From the NCBI RefSeq assembly GCF_009789235.1, contig NZ_WSTB01000020.1, positions 1 to 34,988 on the forward strand: DNA of 34,988 bases, in the 5' to 3' direction. The notes beneath the pieces were generated by a model. The model was not told the origin of the DNA and searched no databases. It worked only from the letters and a program-made list of their open reading frames with translations. Source of the stretch: Flavobacterium hydrocarbonoxydans. Its GTDB lineage: Bacteria; Bacteroidota; Bacteroidia; Flavobacteriales; Flavobacteriaceae. Both the position numbers and the translations under genes were made by a program. Shown in pieces: positions 22,209 through 30,294 of this stretch. Position 1 is the stretch's first letter. Each line of letters opens with the position of its first letter.

Positions 22209-23468
22209 ATGAAAAAATATTTCGTTTATATCTTTGTGTTTTTTATTTCGCTATCGGCCAAAGCGTCTTTTATATTGCTTCCGATGGACGAAACAACACA
22301 GCAAAACCATCTTAAAGCCTACGGAATTACCTATTGGTGTCTGAGTAAAGATTACAAAGCCAGCTGGTTGCTTAATTATCGTGGGGGATCTTTTTTATTA
22401 CCTGATGCCGAAGAAATTCGTAAAGAATGCCAGATTCGTGGTGTTAGCTTCGAGATTCTTTCAGACAGCGAAGAGGCTTCTATCTTAAACGAAATTTCAA
22501 GCCCTTCCCAAAACATGGAAGCTGTTATTCTGGAAAAAGCACCCAAAATTGCCGTTTATACGCCTAAAGGAAAACAACCCTGGGATGATGCCGTGACCTT
22601 GGTCTTAACCTATGCCGAAATTCCTTTCACCCCAATTTATGACGAAGAGGTATTAAGCGATCAATTATTGCTCTATGACTGGCTGCATTTGCATCATGAA
22701 GATTTTAGCGGGCAATACGGTAAGTTTTATGCGGCTTACAAAAATACTCCCTGGTACATTGAGCAGAAAAAAGATGCCGAAGCATTAGCTGAAAAATTAG
22801 GATACACAAAAGTGGCTGTCGAAAAAGGAGCAGTGGCTAAAAAAATAAGGGATTTTGTTATTGGCGGTGGTTTCATGTTTGCTATGTGTTCTGCAACGGA
22901 TAGTTTCGATATTGCATTAGCCGCTGATGGAGTTGATATCTGCGAAGCTATGTTTGACGGAGATGCCAGCGAACCTAATTATCAGTCAAAACTAAATTAC
23001 TCGAATTCATTTGCCTTCAAGAATTTTATTTTAGAACGCAGACCGGAACAATATGAGTTTTCAGATATTGATATGACCATCAAAAGAAGAGTGCCACCAG
23101 ATAAAGATTATTTTTCTTTAATGGAGTTTTCGGCAAAATGGGACCCAATTCCGAGTATGCTCTGTCAAAATCATACCCAATTGGTGAAAGGATTTATGGG
23201 ACAAACCACCTCTTTTGATTCGGCTCTGATAAAATCGAATATTTTAGTGATGGGAACCTGCGAATTAAATGGTGAAGCACGCTATATTCATGGCGAAAAA
23301 GGGAAAGGAATGTTTACTTTTTTTGGAGGACATGATCCTGAAGATTTTCAGCATCAGGTAGGCGATCCTCCTACAGTTCTGGATTTGCATCCTAATTCTC
23401 CGGGCTACCGATTGATTCTGAACAATGTTTTATTCCCGGCCGCAAGAAAGAAAAAGCTAAAAACATAA
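22209..23468 (+). CDS. Exported conserved protein, probable amidotransferase-like fold
   Basis: A 419-residue protein with a signal peptide (MKKYFVYIFVFFISLSAKA, cleaved near 19). I recall relatives in Flavobacterium annotated as asparagine synthetase B. This sequence lacks the N-terminal Cys2 and the SGGxDS ATP-binding loop of AsnB, so I do not accept that name. The middle (~110-260) has features of a class I glutamine amidotransferase or ThuA-like fold: KIAVYTPKGKQPWDDAVTLV, then IRDFVIGGGFMFAMCSATD, where a Gly-rich turn precedes a Cys at the nucleophile-elbow position. Later GTCELNGEARY and FFGGHDPEDFQHQVGDPP are well formed. It is periplasmic or surface-exposed and monocistronic; the substrate is unknown. 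Confidence 0.7.
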   Translation: MKKYFVYIFVFFISLSAKASFILLPMDETTQQNHLKAYGITYWCLSKDYKASWLLNYRGGSFLLPDAEEIRKECQIRGVSFEILSDSEEASILNEISSPSQNMEAVILEKAPKIAVYTPKGKQPWDDAVTLVLTYAEIPFTPIYDEEVLSDQLLLYDWLHLHHEDFSGQYGKFYAAYKNTPWYIEQKKDAEALAEKLGYTKVAVEKGAVAKKIRDFVIGGGFMFAMCSATDSFDIALAADGVDICEAMFDGDASEPNYQSKLNYSNSFAFKNFILERRPEQYEFSDIDMTIKRRVPPDKDYFSLMEFSAKWDPIPSMLCQNHTQLVKGFMGQTTSFDSALIKSNILVMGTCELNGEARYIHGEKGKGMFTFFGGHDPEDFQHQVGDPPTVLDLHPNSPGYRLILNNVLFPAARKKKLKT

Positions 23469-23471
23469 GAT

Positions 23472-24275
23472 TTATTTCAATTTAAATTCGAACCAAACCG
23501 GAATATGATCCGATATTTTTCTGGCTTCTTTCAGAGAATTGAAGTTTTTATAAAAAGAAATCACCCCTGAATTTAGATAATCAACCGATTCAGGTTTGTA
23601 AAAGATATTATCAAACTCAGATGCCAGGCAATTATTTGTTTGGCATTTTTGTTTTAAAGAGGTTTTTTGATTTTGTAAAACAGGAGTATAGCCCATTCTT
23701 TTTAAAGGAAAAAATACCGTATGCGATTGCGGACAGTTAAAATCTCCTGCGAAAACCAGATTCAGATGAGGATATTGTTTTGGTAAGAATTTAAAATATT
23801 TGATTTCTGTTTCGGGCTGTTTACTTTTTGTGATTGCATGAAAATTAACCAGCGTAATAGTTTTTTTATCTATTTCGAAGGTTGCAAAGAAAGGTTCGCG
23901 GTCAATTTCCAAATGATATTTTTTCTCCAGCCAGGGATTTCCTTTGAGTTTAATTTTTTTTGTTTTCCAAATAAAAGCATATCGCTCTTTTTTATAAGCA
24001 CTACTGCTTGTAGGGTCGCTGACTGTATAACCCCATTTAGATCCTTTTTGGCTCAAAATGTTTGCGAGTTGAGCCACTGCCGGAGCTCCTCCAGAAACTG
24101 CAACAACTTCCTGAACACAGATAATATCATAATCCTTAATGATATTGGCTATAAAATTCAGTTCGGTTTCCGATTTTGATTGACCAAAATCCTGAAGATT
24201 CCAGGAAACTAATTTGGTTTGTGAAAATAAAAATGTGGTGAATAATAGAAAGAAAAGGCAGCAGGTATTTTTCAT
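23472..24275 (-). CDS. Secreted endonuclease/exonuclease/phosphatase-family protein
   Basis: A 267-residue protein with a signal peptide (CCLFFLLFTTFLFSQ) and a DNase I-like fold. The conserved motifs are in order: LVSWNLQDFG (~23-32), ICVQEVVAV (metal-binding Glu), RYAFIWK, LVNFHAI, AGDFNCPQ (catalytic Asp and Asn) and the terminal SDHIPVWF with the catalytic His. Such proteins cleave nucleic acids or phosphoesters outside the cytoplasm and may help nutrient scavenging. The cleavage target cannot be told. Its stop codon is 3 bp from the convergent exported-protein gene. Confidence 0.9.
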   Translation of the reverse strand: MKNTCCLFFLLFTTFLFSQTKLVSWNLQDFGQSKSETELNFIANIIKDYDIICVQEVVAVSGGAPAVAQLANILSQKGSKWGYTVSDPTSSSAYKKERYAFIWKTKKIKLKGNPWLEKKYHLEIDREPFFATFEIDKKTITLVNFHAITKSKQPETEIKYFKFLPKQYPHLNLVFAGDFNCPQSHTVFFPLKRMGYTPVLQNQKTSLKQKCQTNNCLASEFDNIFYKPESVDYLNSGVISFYKNFNSLKEARKISDHIPVWFEFKLK

Positions 24276-24317
24276 AGAAGCATTTAATGCTCAAATATAA
24301 AAAATAATACAGCATTA

Positions 24318-24533
24318 TTAGTCTTCCCATCCACAAAGCGTAAGTCCGTAACCTCGTGCTTTGGATATTGAGGTTTCAAAAACCGTATGTTTACAAGCCC
24401 CTAATCCTCTGCAGTTTTCTAGGTAGTGATATTTTTTTGCACCAGTTGGTCCACAAATATATACTTTGGTTTCGGCTGTAGTAAAGGAAGTTAAGACCAG
24501 TAATAATAAAAATAAAAATGATTTTTTAAACAT
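24318..24533 (-). CDS. Small exported Cys-rich protein, 71 residues
   Basis: A 71-residue protein with a signal peptide (MFKKSFLFLLLLVLTSFTTA) and a compact mature part: KVYICGPTGAKKYHYLENC, then RGLGACKHTVFE and GLTLCGWED. The mature part has four Cys and two His, suitable for disulfides or metal binding. I recall this CGxxGAKKYH...C.GL..C...TLCGWE pattern in other Bacteroidota small proteins of unknown function. An upstream ATG at 24599 would run into the next gene, so I start at 24533. It sits 25 bp after the lipoprotein gene, probably in the same operon. Confidence 0.75.
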   Translation of the reverse strand: MFKKSFLFLLLLVLTSFTTAETKVYICGPTGAKKYHYLENCRGLGACKHTVFETSISKARGYGLTLCGWED

Positions 24534-24558
24534 TGGATGGGTATAATTTTGGTATTTT

Positions 24559-24972
24559 TTATTCAGCTTCCAGCTCGTATTCATTTCCTTGCTCATCAAC
24601 AGCTTTTAGTATGCCGTAACGTATCCATTCCGTTTCAATTTCAATTTCCTGATTGTCTGTGTTAGTAAGTATTCCGGCTCCGTATTTACCTTTTACGTTG
24701 ATGTTTCCTTCGACCAGGTTTCCTTCAGCATCATAACCAGTCACGTCATAATTGTACTCATAGTTTCCGGATGTTCCGGTTCGGTACTCATATTGATAAG
24801 TGGTATCTTCATGATAGGTTTTGGCCTCTTCTTCTGTAACCGCTTTTCGGTCATCAGCATTGATAACTTCTTTATAAAAAGTATGGGGTTGATTAAGCGT
24901 TTGTTCTTTTTTACAACCCGTGATACTTAATAAAAAGGCAAAAAGTAAAAGTATTCTAGTTTTTAAAAGCAT
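24559..24972 (-). CDS. Small lipoprotein, unknown function
   Basis: A 137-residue predicted lipoprotein with lipobox Cys20 (LLSITGCKKEQ). The mature part contains EEEAKTYHEDTTYQYEYRTG and alternating short strands: GNYEYNYDVTGYDAEGNLVE, then GNINVKGKYGAGIL and a final EWIRYGILKAVDEQGNEYELEAE. The pattern suggests a small beta-sheet domain. I do not recognise a function. It is first in a probable two-gene minus-strand unit with the Cys-rich exported protein. Confidence 0.72.
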   Translation of the reverse strand: MLLKTRILLLFAFLLSITGCKKEQTLNQPHTFYKEVINADDRKAVTEEEAKTYHEDTTYQYEYRTGTSGNYEYNYDVTGYDAEGNLVEGNINVKGKYGAGILTNTDNQEIEIETEWIRYGILKAVDEQGNEYELEAE

Positions 24973-25069
24973 ATTTTTTTATAAAAGTAATAACAACCAC
25001 TGAGGTTAAAATGAGTAGATGTACGTGGTTTTGAACTGCTATTGATGTAATATTTTGTCATTTTTTTAA

Positions 25070-25351
25070 TTAATTAATTAATCTTTCTGTTATTTCCTGA
25101 CTGGTTATTATTTTTTTAGAAGGAAGCAGTATTAGTGTTTCATTGTTTATTGGATTTTTAAATATTTCAAAATTCCCTCTGCAATTATAATATCTGTATT
25201 TAAAGGCTTTTAGCCCTTCTATGAAACCTTTTTCATTTGTTGTTTCGAATACATAATTCGAACATGATTTTCTGAAGATGCACTTTTTTCTATTTTTTTC
25301 GGAAATTAAATTCCAATATATCCGAATGGTAAAAAGAATCAAATACTTCAT
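25070..25351 (-). CDS. Divergent YidD-like protein
   Basis: A 93-residue protein resembling the membrane protein insertion factor YidD. It has the N-terminal amphipathic helix TIRIYWNLIS, then CIFRKSCSNYVFE in place of CRFxPTCSxYxxE, and GFIEGLKAFKYRYYNCRG in place of the GxxKGxxLxxxRxxxCHP helix. The C-terminal GGxDPVP motif of true YidD is absent and replaced by FEIFKNP and an unrelated tail. It is not beside rnpA or yidC. The ATG at 25351 is one base after the stop of the preceding gene (TAAAATG), so translation is likely coupled. Function unknown. Confidence 0.65.
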   Translation of the reverse strand: MKYLILFTIRIYWNLISEKNRKKCIFRKSCSNYVFETTNEKGFIEGLKAFKYRYYNCRGNFEIFKNPINNETLILLPSKKIITSQEITERLIN

Positions 25352-25352
25352 T

Positions 25353-25583
25353 TTATTTTTGAAAAACAACCATTTGTCTGCTTGTTGTATATCCTGGTTT
25401 TGCAGAAGTACCAAAACAACCAGTTTCTGGATGAATGTATGTTGAAACACTTTCAAGGCGGATGTATGTCCAGCCGAGATTAGTATAATGCTGAATAAGA
25501 CTTTCTAATTGTTCAGCCACATGATCTGAAGTTCCTTTTTTAGGATCTATAGATGCTACAAAGGGTATTACTTTATATTCCAT
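25353..25583 (-). CDS. Small conserved protein, 76 residues, unknown function
   Basis: A 76-residue protein beginning MEYKVIPFVASIDPKKGTS. It has a helix HVAEQLESLIQHYTNLGW, then TYIRLESVSTYIHPETGCFG, GYTTSRQMVVFQK and a stop. The helix, the GW turn and the following strand resemble the DUF4177-type fold, but the Gly-rich GCFG...KPGYTT part is distinct. I recall full-length relatives in other Flavobacteriia, all uncharacterised. It is translationally coupled to the YidD-like gene downstream and follows the YjzC-like gene by 60 bp. Confidence 0.72.
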   Translation of the reverse strand: MEYKVIPFVASIDPKKGTSDHVAEQLESLIQHYTNLGWTYIRLESVSTYIHPETGCFGTSAKPGYTTSRQMVVFQK

Positions 25584-25611
25584 TATTTTTCAGTTTTAAA
25601 TTTTATAATTT

Positions 25612-25636
25612 AAATAGCCTGTTTTACAGGCTATTT
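25612..25636 (-). terminator. Hairpin between YjzC-like gene and 76-residue gene
   Basis: A perfect 11-bp stem AAATAGCCTGT/ACAGGCTATTT with a 3-base loop lies 8 bp after the YjzC-like stop. It lacks a T run on the minus strand, so it may be only a partial terminator or an mRNA-stabilising hairpin. Confidence 0.6.
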
Positions 25637-25643
25637 ATCTTGT

Positions 25644-25814
25644 TTATGCGTATTGGATTAGCATCCAGGTTACTGCTTTATTATCATAAGGTGGAATTTT
25701 GTTTCCTTGTGCAATAGGAGCTGTTGTTGATGGAGTTCCTACAACTTTCCATATTCCTGATTCCGGGCAAGTTTCTCCTGTTTTTGCAGTTGTTCCAATT
25801 GGTTTTTTTGACAT
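25644..25814 (-). CDS. YjzC-like small protein, 56 residues
   Basis: A 56-codon gene reading MSKKPIGTTAKTGETCPESG, then IWKVVGTPSTTAPIAQGNKI and PPYDNKAVTWMLIQYA. The pattern TGE.CP.SG.W(K/R)...........G...PPY....v.W matches the YjzC family of tiny proteins first seen in Bacillus. It has one Cys and no signal peptide. The function of this family is not known. A hairpin follows the stop. It heads a run of three very small minus-strand genes. Confidence 0.7.
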   Translation of the reverse strand: MSKKPIGTTAKTGETCPESGIWKVVGTPSTTAPIAQGNKIPPYDNKAVTWMLIQYA

Positions 25815-25921
25815 AATTTTAAATTTTAAGATTAATAATACCCAAACTTAAACCCAATAAAAATCAATTCCTTACGGAAATCCGTAACGGCTTAAAAGAA
25901 CTTTAAAATTTAGATGGTAAA

Positions 25922-25947
25922 CAAAAAAAGCGCTTGTAGAAAGCGCT
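25922..25947 (-). terminator. Terminator of the TPR kinase-regulator operon
   Basis: On the minus strand the stem AGCGCTT/AAGCGCT with a 5-base loop is followed by seven T, 25 bp after the response regulator stop. Confidence 0.85.
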
Positions 25948-25972
25948 CAGAAGTAAGATGAGAATATGATGT

Positions 25973-26641
25973 TTATACCAAACCCAAATCTTTGGCAATA
26001 GCGACTAGATGTGTGGGGTTGTTTGCTTTGAAGTAAATTTTGAGTTTGCTCAGGCGTTTTTCAATAGCACTTTTACTGTTTGGAGTGATGCCGGCTTCCT
26101 TAAAAGCAGCTTCCATGTTTTCCTGCGAGATTCCAATCGATAAATATTTGATGAGTTCAATATCGTAATTGTCTATTTCCTGAACCGTTTTATCCTGAAA
26201 AATATAATTCAGTTCAGGCGACAGGTATTTTGTTTCTTTCTGAAAGGTGTGTAGAATTGCTTTTTTTAATTCCGGAATGCTGTTGCGGCCTTTCATAACA
26301 AAAGCATTGATACCCAGTTTTTCAAAAAGAGATTTTATTCGATACGATTTGTCTTCGATCGAAAAGGCAATTATTTTGGTGTCAGGATATGTTTTTTTTA
26401 CGGCTGCAATTAATTCTTCACCAGACTGAAGCGTAAGAATTCTGTTGTCGGGCTTAAAAGACAAATCAGTTATTAATAGCTGATAGGGTAGTTGATCGTG
26501 ATATGATTTTTTAATTTTTAGTAATGCGTCATCACAATATTTGGCGTAGTCTATTTCTAAAACATCTAATTCTCTTAGTACCTGTACTACGGCAAGGTCA
26601 TTAAAATCGATATCTTCAGCTATTAAAACTTTTGTAAACAT
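25973..26641 (-). CDS. Response regulator with atypical DNA-binding domain
   Basis: A 222-residue protein. The receiver domain has acidic residues ED (9-10), a probable phosphoacceptor Asp59 in LLITDLSF, Ser in IAFSIED and Lys in AFVMKG. The C-terminal ~80 residues (DNYDIELIKYLSIGISQENM, then SAIEKRLSKLKIYFKANN and HLVAIAKDLGLV) are laid out like a LuxR-type helix-turn-helix but with weak consensus, a form common in Flavobacteriia. It follows its kinase gene by 9 bp and should be its cognate regulator. Confidence 0.87.
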   Translation of the reverse strand: MFTKVLIAEDIDFNDLAVVQVLRELDVLEIDYAKYCDDALLKIKKSYHDQLPYQLLITDLSFKPDNRILTLQSGEELIAAVKKTYPDTKIIAFSIEDKSYRIKSLFEKLGINAFVMKGRNSIPELKKAILHTFQKETKYLSPELNYIFQDKTVQEIDNYDIELIKYLSIGISQENMEAAFKEAGITPNSKSAIEKRLSKLKIYFKANNPTHLVAIAKDLGLV

Positions 26642-26650
26642 ATTTGAAAA

Positions 26651-28366
26651 TTATTTAGGGAATAAAATTTTGACCTTCATTCCTTTGTTAGGTTCTGATT
26701 CAAAAGTAAGTTTTCCTTTTATTGCCAGGATACGGTTTTCCGCATTTTGTAATCCATTTTTTAGTTTCACATCATCAAAACCAATTCCGTTGTCTGAATA
26801 GGTAATCGCAATCTGCTTTTCTGTAGTTTCAAATCCAATGATTACAATAGAAGACCGACTGTGTTTTTTCATATTAACCATTAATTCCTGTACTACGCGG
26901 TAAAGAGCAATTTTCTTCTCCGTTTGAATTTCCATCCAGTTAATCTCATGATTGTCTTTGATAATCACATTGGTACTATTTCCTTGATAACTGGAAATCA
27001 TGTTTTTGAAATTTGTTTCGAAATTTTCGCCAGTATCAATGTTACTATTCTCTCTGGAAATATTTCGGGTTTGGACATATATCGTTTCCAGACTATTCAA
27101 TAAAAGTTCTTTATTATCCTGTAGTGCCAGATTTTTTGTTTCGGCGAAAGCCATAGTATGATAAACATCATTCGCTAACTCATCATGTAGTTTTTTAGAA
27201 ATTCGGGTTTCGCTATCGTAAACAGCCTTCGATTTTTCTCGCTTTCCTTTGGTAGTTAGGTAATAATAAAGAAATAAAAGAGCAAGTAGAACAAGTATTA
27301 CAACTAAACTTAGAACAAGATTTCTATTTTGCTCTTTTTCTATTTGTAACTCATTTTCAGCTGTTTGTGCTTTTAGAAGTAGGTTTTCTTCACGATCTTT
27401 TTTCGAGTCATATTTGATTTTAGCAAATTGATTTTTTGCAATTTGTCTCGATTTGGTAATGCTGTCGTTTAATTTGAGATAGAGTTGTGCCGTTTTTTGG
27501 AGTCCTGAGCCTGTTGTGTTTTTAATCAGGAGACTTAACGATACTAACCGATCATCAATACTGTTTACCTGAGTTGCTTTTTCGTAGGCAAGATTGGCAT
27601 ACTGTTTTGCCAATTCTGAATTTGAATCCGAATAAAATTCGGAAAAATGAATGTAACTCGTTGTCATCCCGAAATTATTATCTTCTTTTTTTCGAATTTC
27701 TAATGATTGACTCAGATAATCCAGGGCTTTATCTTTGGCTAATTTATGATAACAGTATCCAATATTATCTAATACTCTTGCTTTATTCTCTGGATTGTCT
27801 AGTATTTCTTTATTTTGAATTAAAGAAGAAAGAATGGTCAATGCTTGTTGGTAATCGTTTTTCTCCATATAACTTACCGCAATATTATTTTTAATAATTG
27901 CCTTTTGCAGATCGTTTTCTGCTAAAAGATAAGCTTGGTTATAATAATAAATCGCATTAGTGTAGTCTGTCAGATTTTGATAATTTATGGCTAATGTATT
28001 GTAGATAGCCGATTTATAATAGGCTTTAATAGAATCATTAAAAAAGGATATGGCTTCTGTAGCGCTGGTTTCGCTGCCTGAATAATCATTTTGTATCTGT
28101 TGAATTGCCGCCATTTTTAATAACGAATAAATGATTTTTTCATTTTCGTATGGCTCACATATTAGTTTTGATTTATTGTAATAATAAAAAGCACTATCAT
28201 AAACCTGATTATTAAATTGTTTTTCAGCCTCGTCTAAAAAAGCATTGTATTTTTTAGTAGTAGATTTATCTTTTGACAGGATTCGTTTTTTCTGACACGA
28301 GTGCATAATCAGACTCAGTATCAGCACTATTATAAAAATCGGGAAATGAATTCTTTTGGATATCAT
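26651..28366 (-). CDS. TPR-containing sensor histidine kinase
   Basis: A 571-residue kinase. A signal-like N terminus ends at MHSC (Cys24), possibly a lipobox. The extracytoplasmic part (~40-320) is a string of tetratricopeptide repeats (for example SAIYNTLAINYQNLTDYTNA), followed by a coiled coil and one membrane helix (~350-370, LVLSLVVILVLLALLFLYYY). The phosphoacceptor region is RISKKLHDELANDVYHTMAF with His in KLHDEL. The ATPase domain has ELMVNMKKHS (N box), SDNGIGF and GLQNAENRI. TPRs outside the cell suggest sensing of a peptide or protein. It is operonic with the regulator downstream and probably the small lipoprotein upstream. Confidence 0.9.
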   Translation of the reverse strand: MISKRIHFPIFIIVLILSLIMHSCQKKRILSKDKSTTKKYNAFLDEAEKQFNNQVYDSAFYYYNKSKLICEPYENEKIIYSLLKMAAIQQIQNDYSGSETSATEAISFFNDSIKAYYKSAIYNTLAINYQNLTDYTNAIYYYNQAYLLAENDLQKAIIKNNIAVSYMEKNDYQQALTILSSLIQNKEILDNPENKARVLDNIGYCYHKLAKDKALDYLSQSLEIRKKEDNNFGMTTSYIHFSEFYSDSNSELAKQYANLAYEKATQVNSIDDRLVSLSLLIKNTTGSGLQKTAQLYLKLNDSITKSRQIAKNQFAKIKYDSKKDREENLLLKAQTAENELQIEKEQNRNLVLSLVVILVLLALLFLYYYLTTKGKREKSKAVYDSETRISKKLHDELANDVYHTMAFAETKNLALQDNKELLLNSLETIYVQTRNISRENSNIDTGENFETNFKNMISSYQGNSTNVIIKDNHEINWMEIQTEKKIALYRVVQELMVNMKKHSRSSIVIIGFETTEKQIAITYSDNGIGFDDVKLKNGLQNAENRILAIKGKLTFESEPNKGMKVKILFPK

Positions 28367-28431
28367 TTCCCGAAAATAAACAAATTAATTAAGTAGTTGA
28401 TAATTATTTAATTAAAAACAATTTTGACTTC

Positions 28432-28611
28432 CTATTTTGGCCTTGGTACAGGAAGCTGACCTGTTTGATCTCCCCCGGTTGGATCTGGCGGAGCATCCGC
28501 TGATGTTTTAAACTTTGCTACACTCGGTTTTACTTCATCTTCATCATTAGTACAAGATACAAATGCAACACTTACCATAATACAATACGCAATCGTTAAA
28601 ATTCTTTTCAT
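28432..28611 (-). CDS. Tiny Pro-rich lipoprotein, 59 residues
   Basis: A 59-codon gene: signal peptide MKRILTIAYCIMVSVAFVSC with lipobox Cys20, an acidic linker TNDEDEV, then KFKTSADAPPDPTGGDQTG and the end QLPVPRPK. Apart from its lipid anchor it is only ~39 residues of disordered, Pro/Gly-rich sequence. It lies 65 bp upstream of the TPR kinase on the same strand, so it may be co-transcribed and serve as a ligand, sensor part or signal peptide precursor (inference). The basic Pro-rich end recalls, without clear homology, the RPSPP tails in the other two-component locus. Confidence 0.68.
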   Translation of the reverse strand: MKRILTIAYCIMVSVAFVSCTNDEDEVKPSVAKFKTSADAPPDPTGGDQTGQLPVPRPK

Positions 28612-28667
28612 TTTTTTGAATTTTTAAATTAAACATAGATTTGCCTGTTCGATGTTTTATCGAATCA

Positions 28668-28680
28668 TGACCTAAGGTCA
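28668..28680. promoter_or_regulatory. Perfect 13-bp palindrome, candidate operator
   Basis: TGACCTAAGGTCA (6-bp arms around one base) lies 57 bp upstream of the tiny lipoprotein start, where a regulator of the kinase operon could bind. Between it and 28976 I see no convincing gene. The stretch near 28893-28925 has repeated ATTTCCGGT/ATTCCGA motifs. Confidence 0.4.
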
Positions 28681-28976
28681 AACCGCTTTCAAAAGGGTAT
28701 GATCCCTGCTGTTGGGAAGTGAAGTGTGCTAAAACAATAGGAGGTTATTTATACTTCCCGGATAAACTTGTCCTATTGTTCAGCAGTACTTTTGTTGGAA
28801 CTTGTTCTCTCGAATTGTTTAAACTGCAGTTATATCGTGAACTAATTCTGAGACAAAGAAAGTGTGGTTTTTCGGGGTGTTTGAGTTGTAATTCCGGTAT
28901 TTCCGGTATTTCCGATAATTCCGAAAAATGCTATAAAAGGATTCTCACAAGGATATTTTTTAAGAAAAGTGAAGGC

Positions 28977-29015
28977 AAAAAAAAACACCCTTTTCTCAAA
29001 CTGAGATTAGGGTGT
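28977..29015 (-). terminator. Terminator of the AhpD-like gene
   Basis: On the minus strand ACACCCT...AGGGTGT, with further pairing in the loop (CTCAGTTTGAG), is followed by eight T. It lies 60 bp after the AhpD-like stop. Confidence 0.82.
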
Positions 29016-29074
29016 GTATGTTCAAACAAAATAAGTTTGACAGAAGAGATAGTAAATTAGGTTACTATTAAAAA

Positions 29075-29509
29075 TTATACCGCTCTTAAACCTGTTGTAA
29101 TGGCAAATCTATTCCATGAATTAATGGTAATGATGGCTAAGATTATTTCAGCGAGATATTTTTCGTCAAATAATTTTGCTGCATTCTGATACGTTTCTTC
29201 AGATACATGGTTGCTGATTAGTGTTACTTCTTCGGTCAGGGCCAAAATTGCTTTTTCTTCTTCAGTATAAACATCAGCCTCGCGCCAGGCGCTAATTAAA
29301 TAAATACGTTGCTCTGTTTCGCCATGTTTTCTGGCATCTGCAGTATGCATATTGATACAAAAGGCACAACCATTAATTTGTGAAGCGCGAATTTTGATAA
29401 GCTCTTTATGGGTTTTAGTTAATGAAGTTGTAGCAATATAATTTTCTAAATTCATTAAGGCTTGATACGCTTCTGGGGCAACTGTAGGGATAACGATTCT
29501 TGGTTTCAT
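29075..29509 (-). CDS. AhpD-like carboxymuconolactone decarboxylase-family protein
   Basis: A 144-residue protein with the alkylhydroperoxidase D-like core: ELIKIRASQINGCAFCINMH near residues 40-59 contains the redox pair CxxC and the conserved His, followed by ARKHGETEQRIYLISAWREA. AhpD-type proteins reduce peroxides or bound disulfides with the two cysteines; the exact role in this subfamily is not established. The gene follows a Crp/Fnr-type regulator by 78 bp, a pairing often seen in Bacteroidota and consistent with stress control. It has its own terminator. Confidence 0.9.
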   Translation of the reverse strand: MKPRIVIPTVAPEAYQALMNLENYIATTSLTKTHKELIKIRASQINGCAFCINMHTADARKHGETEQRIYLISAWREADVYTEEEKAILALTEEVTLISNHVSEETYQNAAKLFDEKYLAEIILAIITINSWNRFAITTGLRAV

Positions 29510-29587
29510 TTTATATGTTTTTTAATGTTCGATACAAAGGTCTTGTATAGATGCTTTAAAAAACTTGAACTACTTCAAGAAATACAA

Positions 29588-30160
29588 TCAGACTTTACCC
29601 GCTCTGATTTTACTCATAAATTCTGCCGAAAAGTCAAGATAAGAGGCAAGCATATATTGAGGAACACGTTGTACAAATTCGGGATTAAGATTGTTGAAAA
29701 GACAGAAACGTTCTTCGGCTGACATCGTAAATAGAAATTTGATTCGCATTTGAGCCGCACCAAAAGTTCGCTGAGAAACAATTCTAAAATAACGCTCAAG
29801 CTTCGGAATCTCAATTAACAAAGATTCCAGAACTGGTTTTTCTATTGCAATAATATCTGAATTCTCAATGGCTTGAATATAAAAGTGGGAGGGAACATGA
29901 TTGTGATAACTTAAATAATCGGTAATCCACCAGCTTTCTATGGCAAATTGTAGTGTTTGCTCGTTACCTTTTGTATTAATGATATATTGTCTAAAACAGC
30001 CTTTTATTACAAAATACATGGTATTGCAGATTTGCCCTTCCTGCAAAACATGTTCTTTCTTTTTTATTTTTTGAGTACTTAAAGCCGATTCCAGCAGGTC
30101 TATTTCTGATGCTTCAAGTGTAATGTATTTAGCGATATGGTTCAGAAGTACAGCATTCAT
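29588..30160 (-). CDS. Crp/Fnr-family transcriptional regulator
   Basis: A 190-residue regulator. The N-terminal cyclic-nucleotide-type beta-barrel (~20-115) includes EHVLQEGQICNTMYFVIKG, CFRQYIINTKGNEQTLQFA and ESWWITDYLS. The central dimerisation helix and C-terminal winged helix end with QYMLASYLDFSAEFMSKIR. Residues needed for cAMP (RxS) are missing, so it probably senses something else. ATG 30160 is chosen because the domain begins there; an upstream ATG (30208) adds 16 unrelated residues. It likely controls the AhpD-like gene that follows. Confidence 0.88.
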   Translation of the reverse strand: MNAVLLNHIAKYITLEASEIDLLESALSTQKIKKKEHVLQEGQICNTMYFVIKGCFRQYIINTKGNEQTLQFAIESWWITDYLSYHNHVPSHFYIQAIENSDIIAIEKPVLESLLIEIPKLERYFRIVSQRTFGAAQMRIKFLFTMSAEERFCLFNNLNPEFVQRVPQYMLASYLDFSAEFMSKIRAGKV

Positions 30161-30213
30161 ATAAAAGTATTGTTTTACAAATGTAGCTTTTTCTGCTAAA
30201 AAGGGCATCTAAA

Positions 30214-30241
30214 TTTGATATAAGTAGTTTTTGTACATTTG
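30214..30241 (+). promoter_or_regulatory. Promoter of the gene at 30295
   Basis: TTTG-N16-TACATTTG fits the Bacteroidota consensus with slightly short spacing. The start codon is 53 bp downstream. The gap is shared with the divergent Crp/Fnr gene. Confidence 0.5.
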
Positions 30242-30294
30242 TTTTTACCAAAAATAAATAGAATACTAATTTGTGTTTTTAAAAGAGCAGGCGT

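Noticed and set aside
28719..29060. Open frame of 113 codons on the plus strand, Cys/Ser-rich
   Set aside because: No promoter box, the composition is odd, the interior is built from ATTTCCGGT repeats, and it overlaps the minus-strand terminator of the AhpD-like gene.
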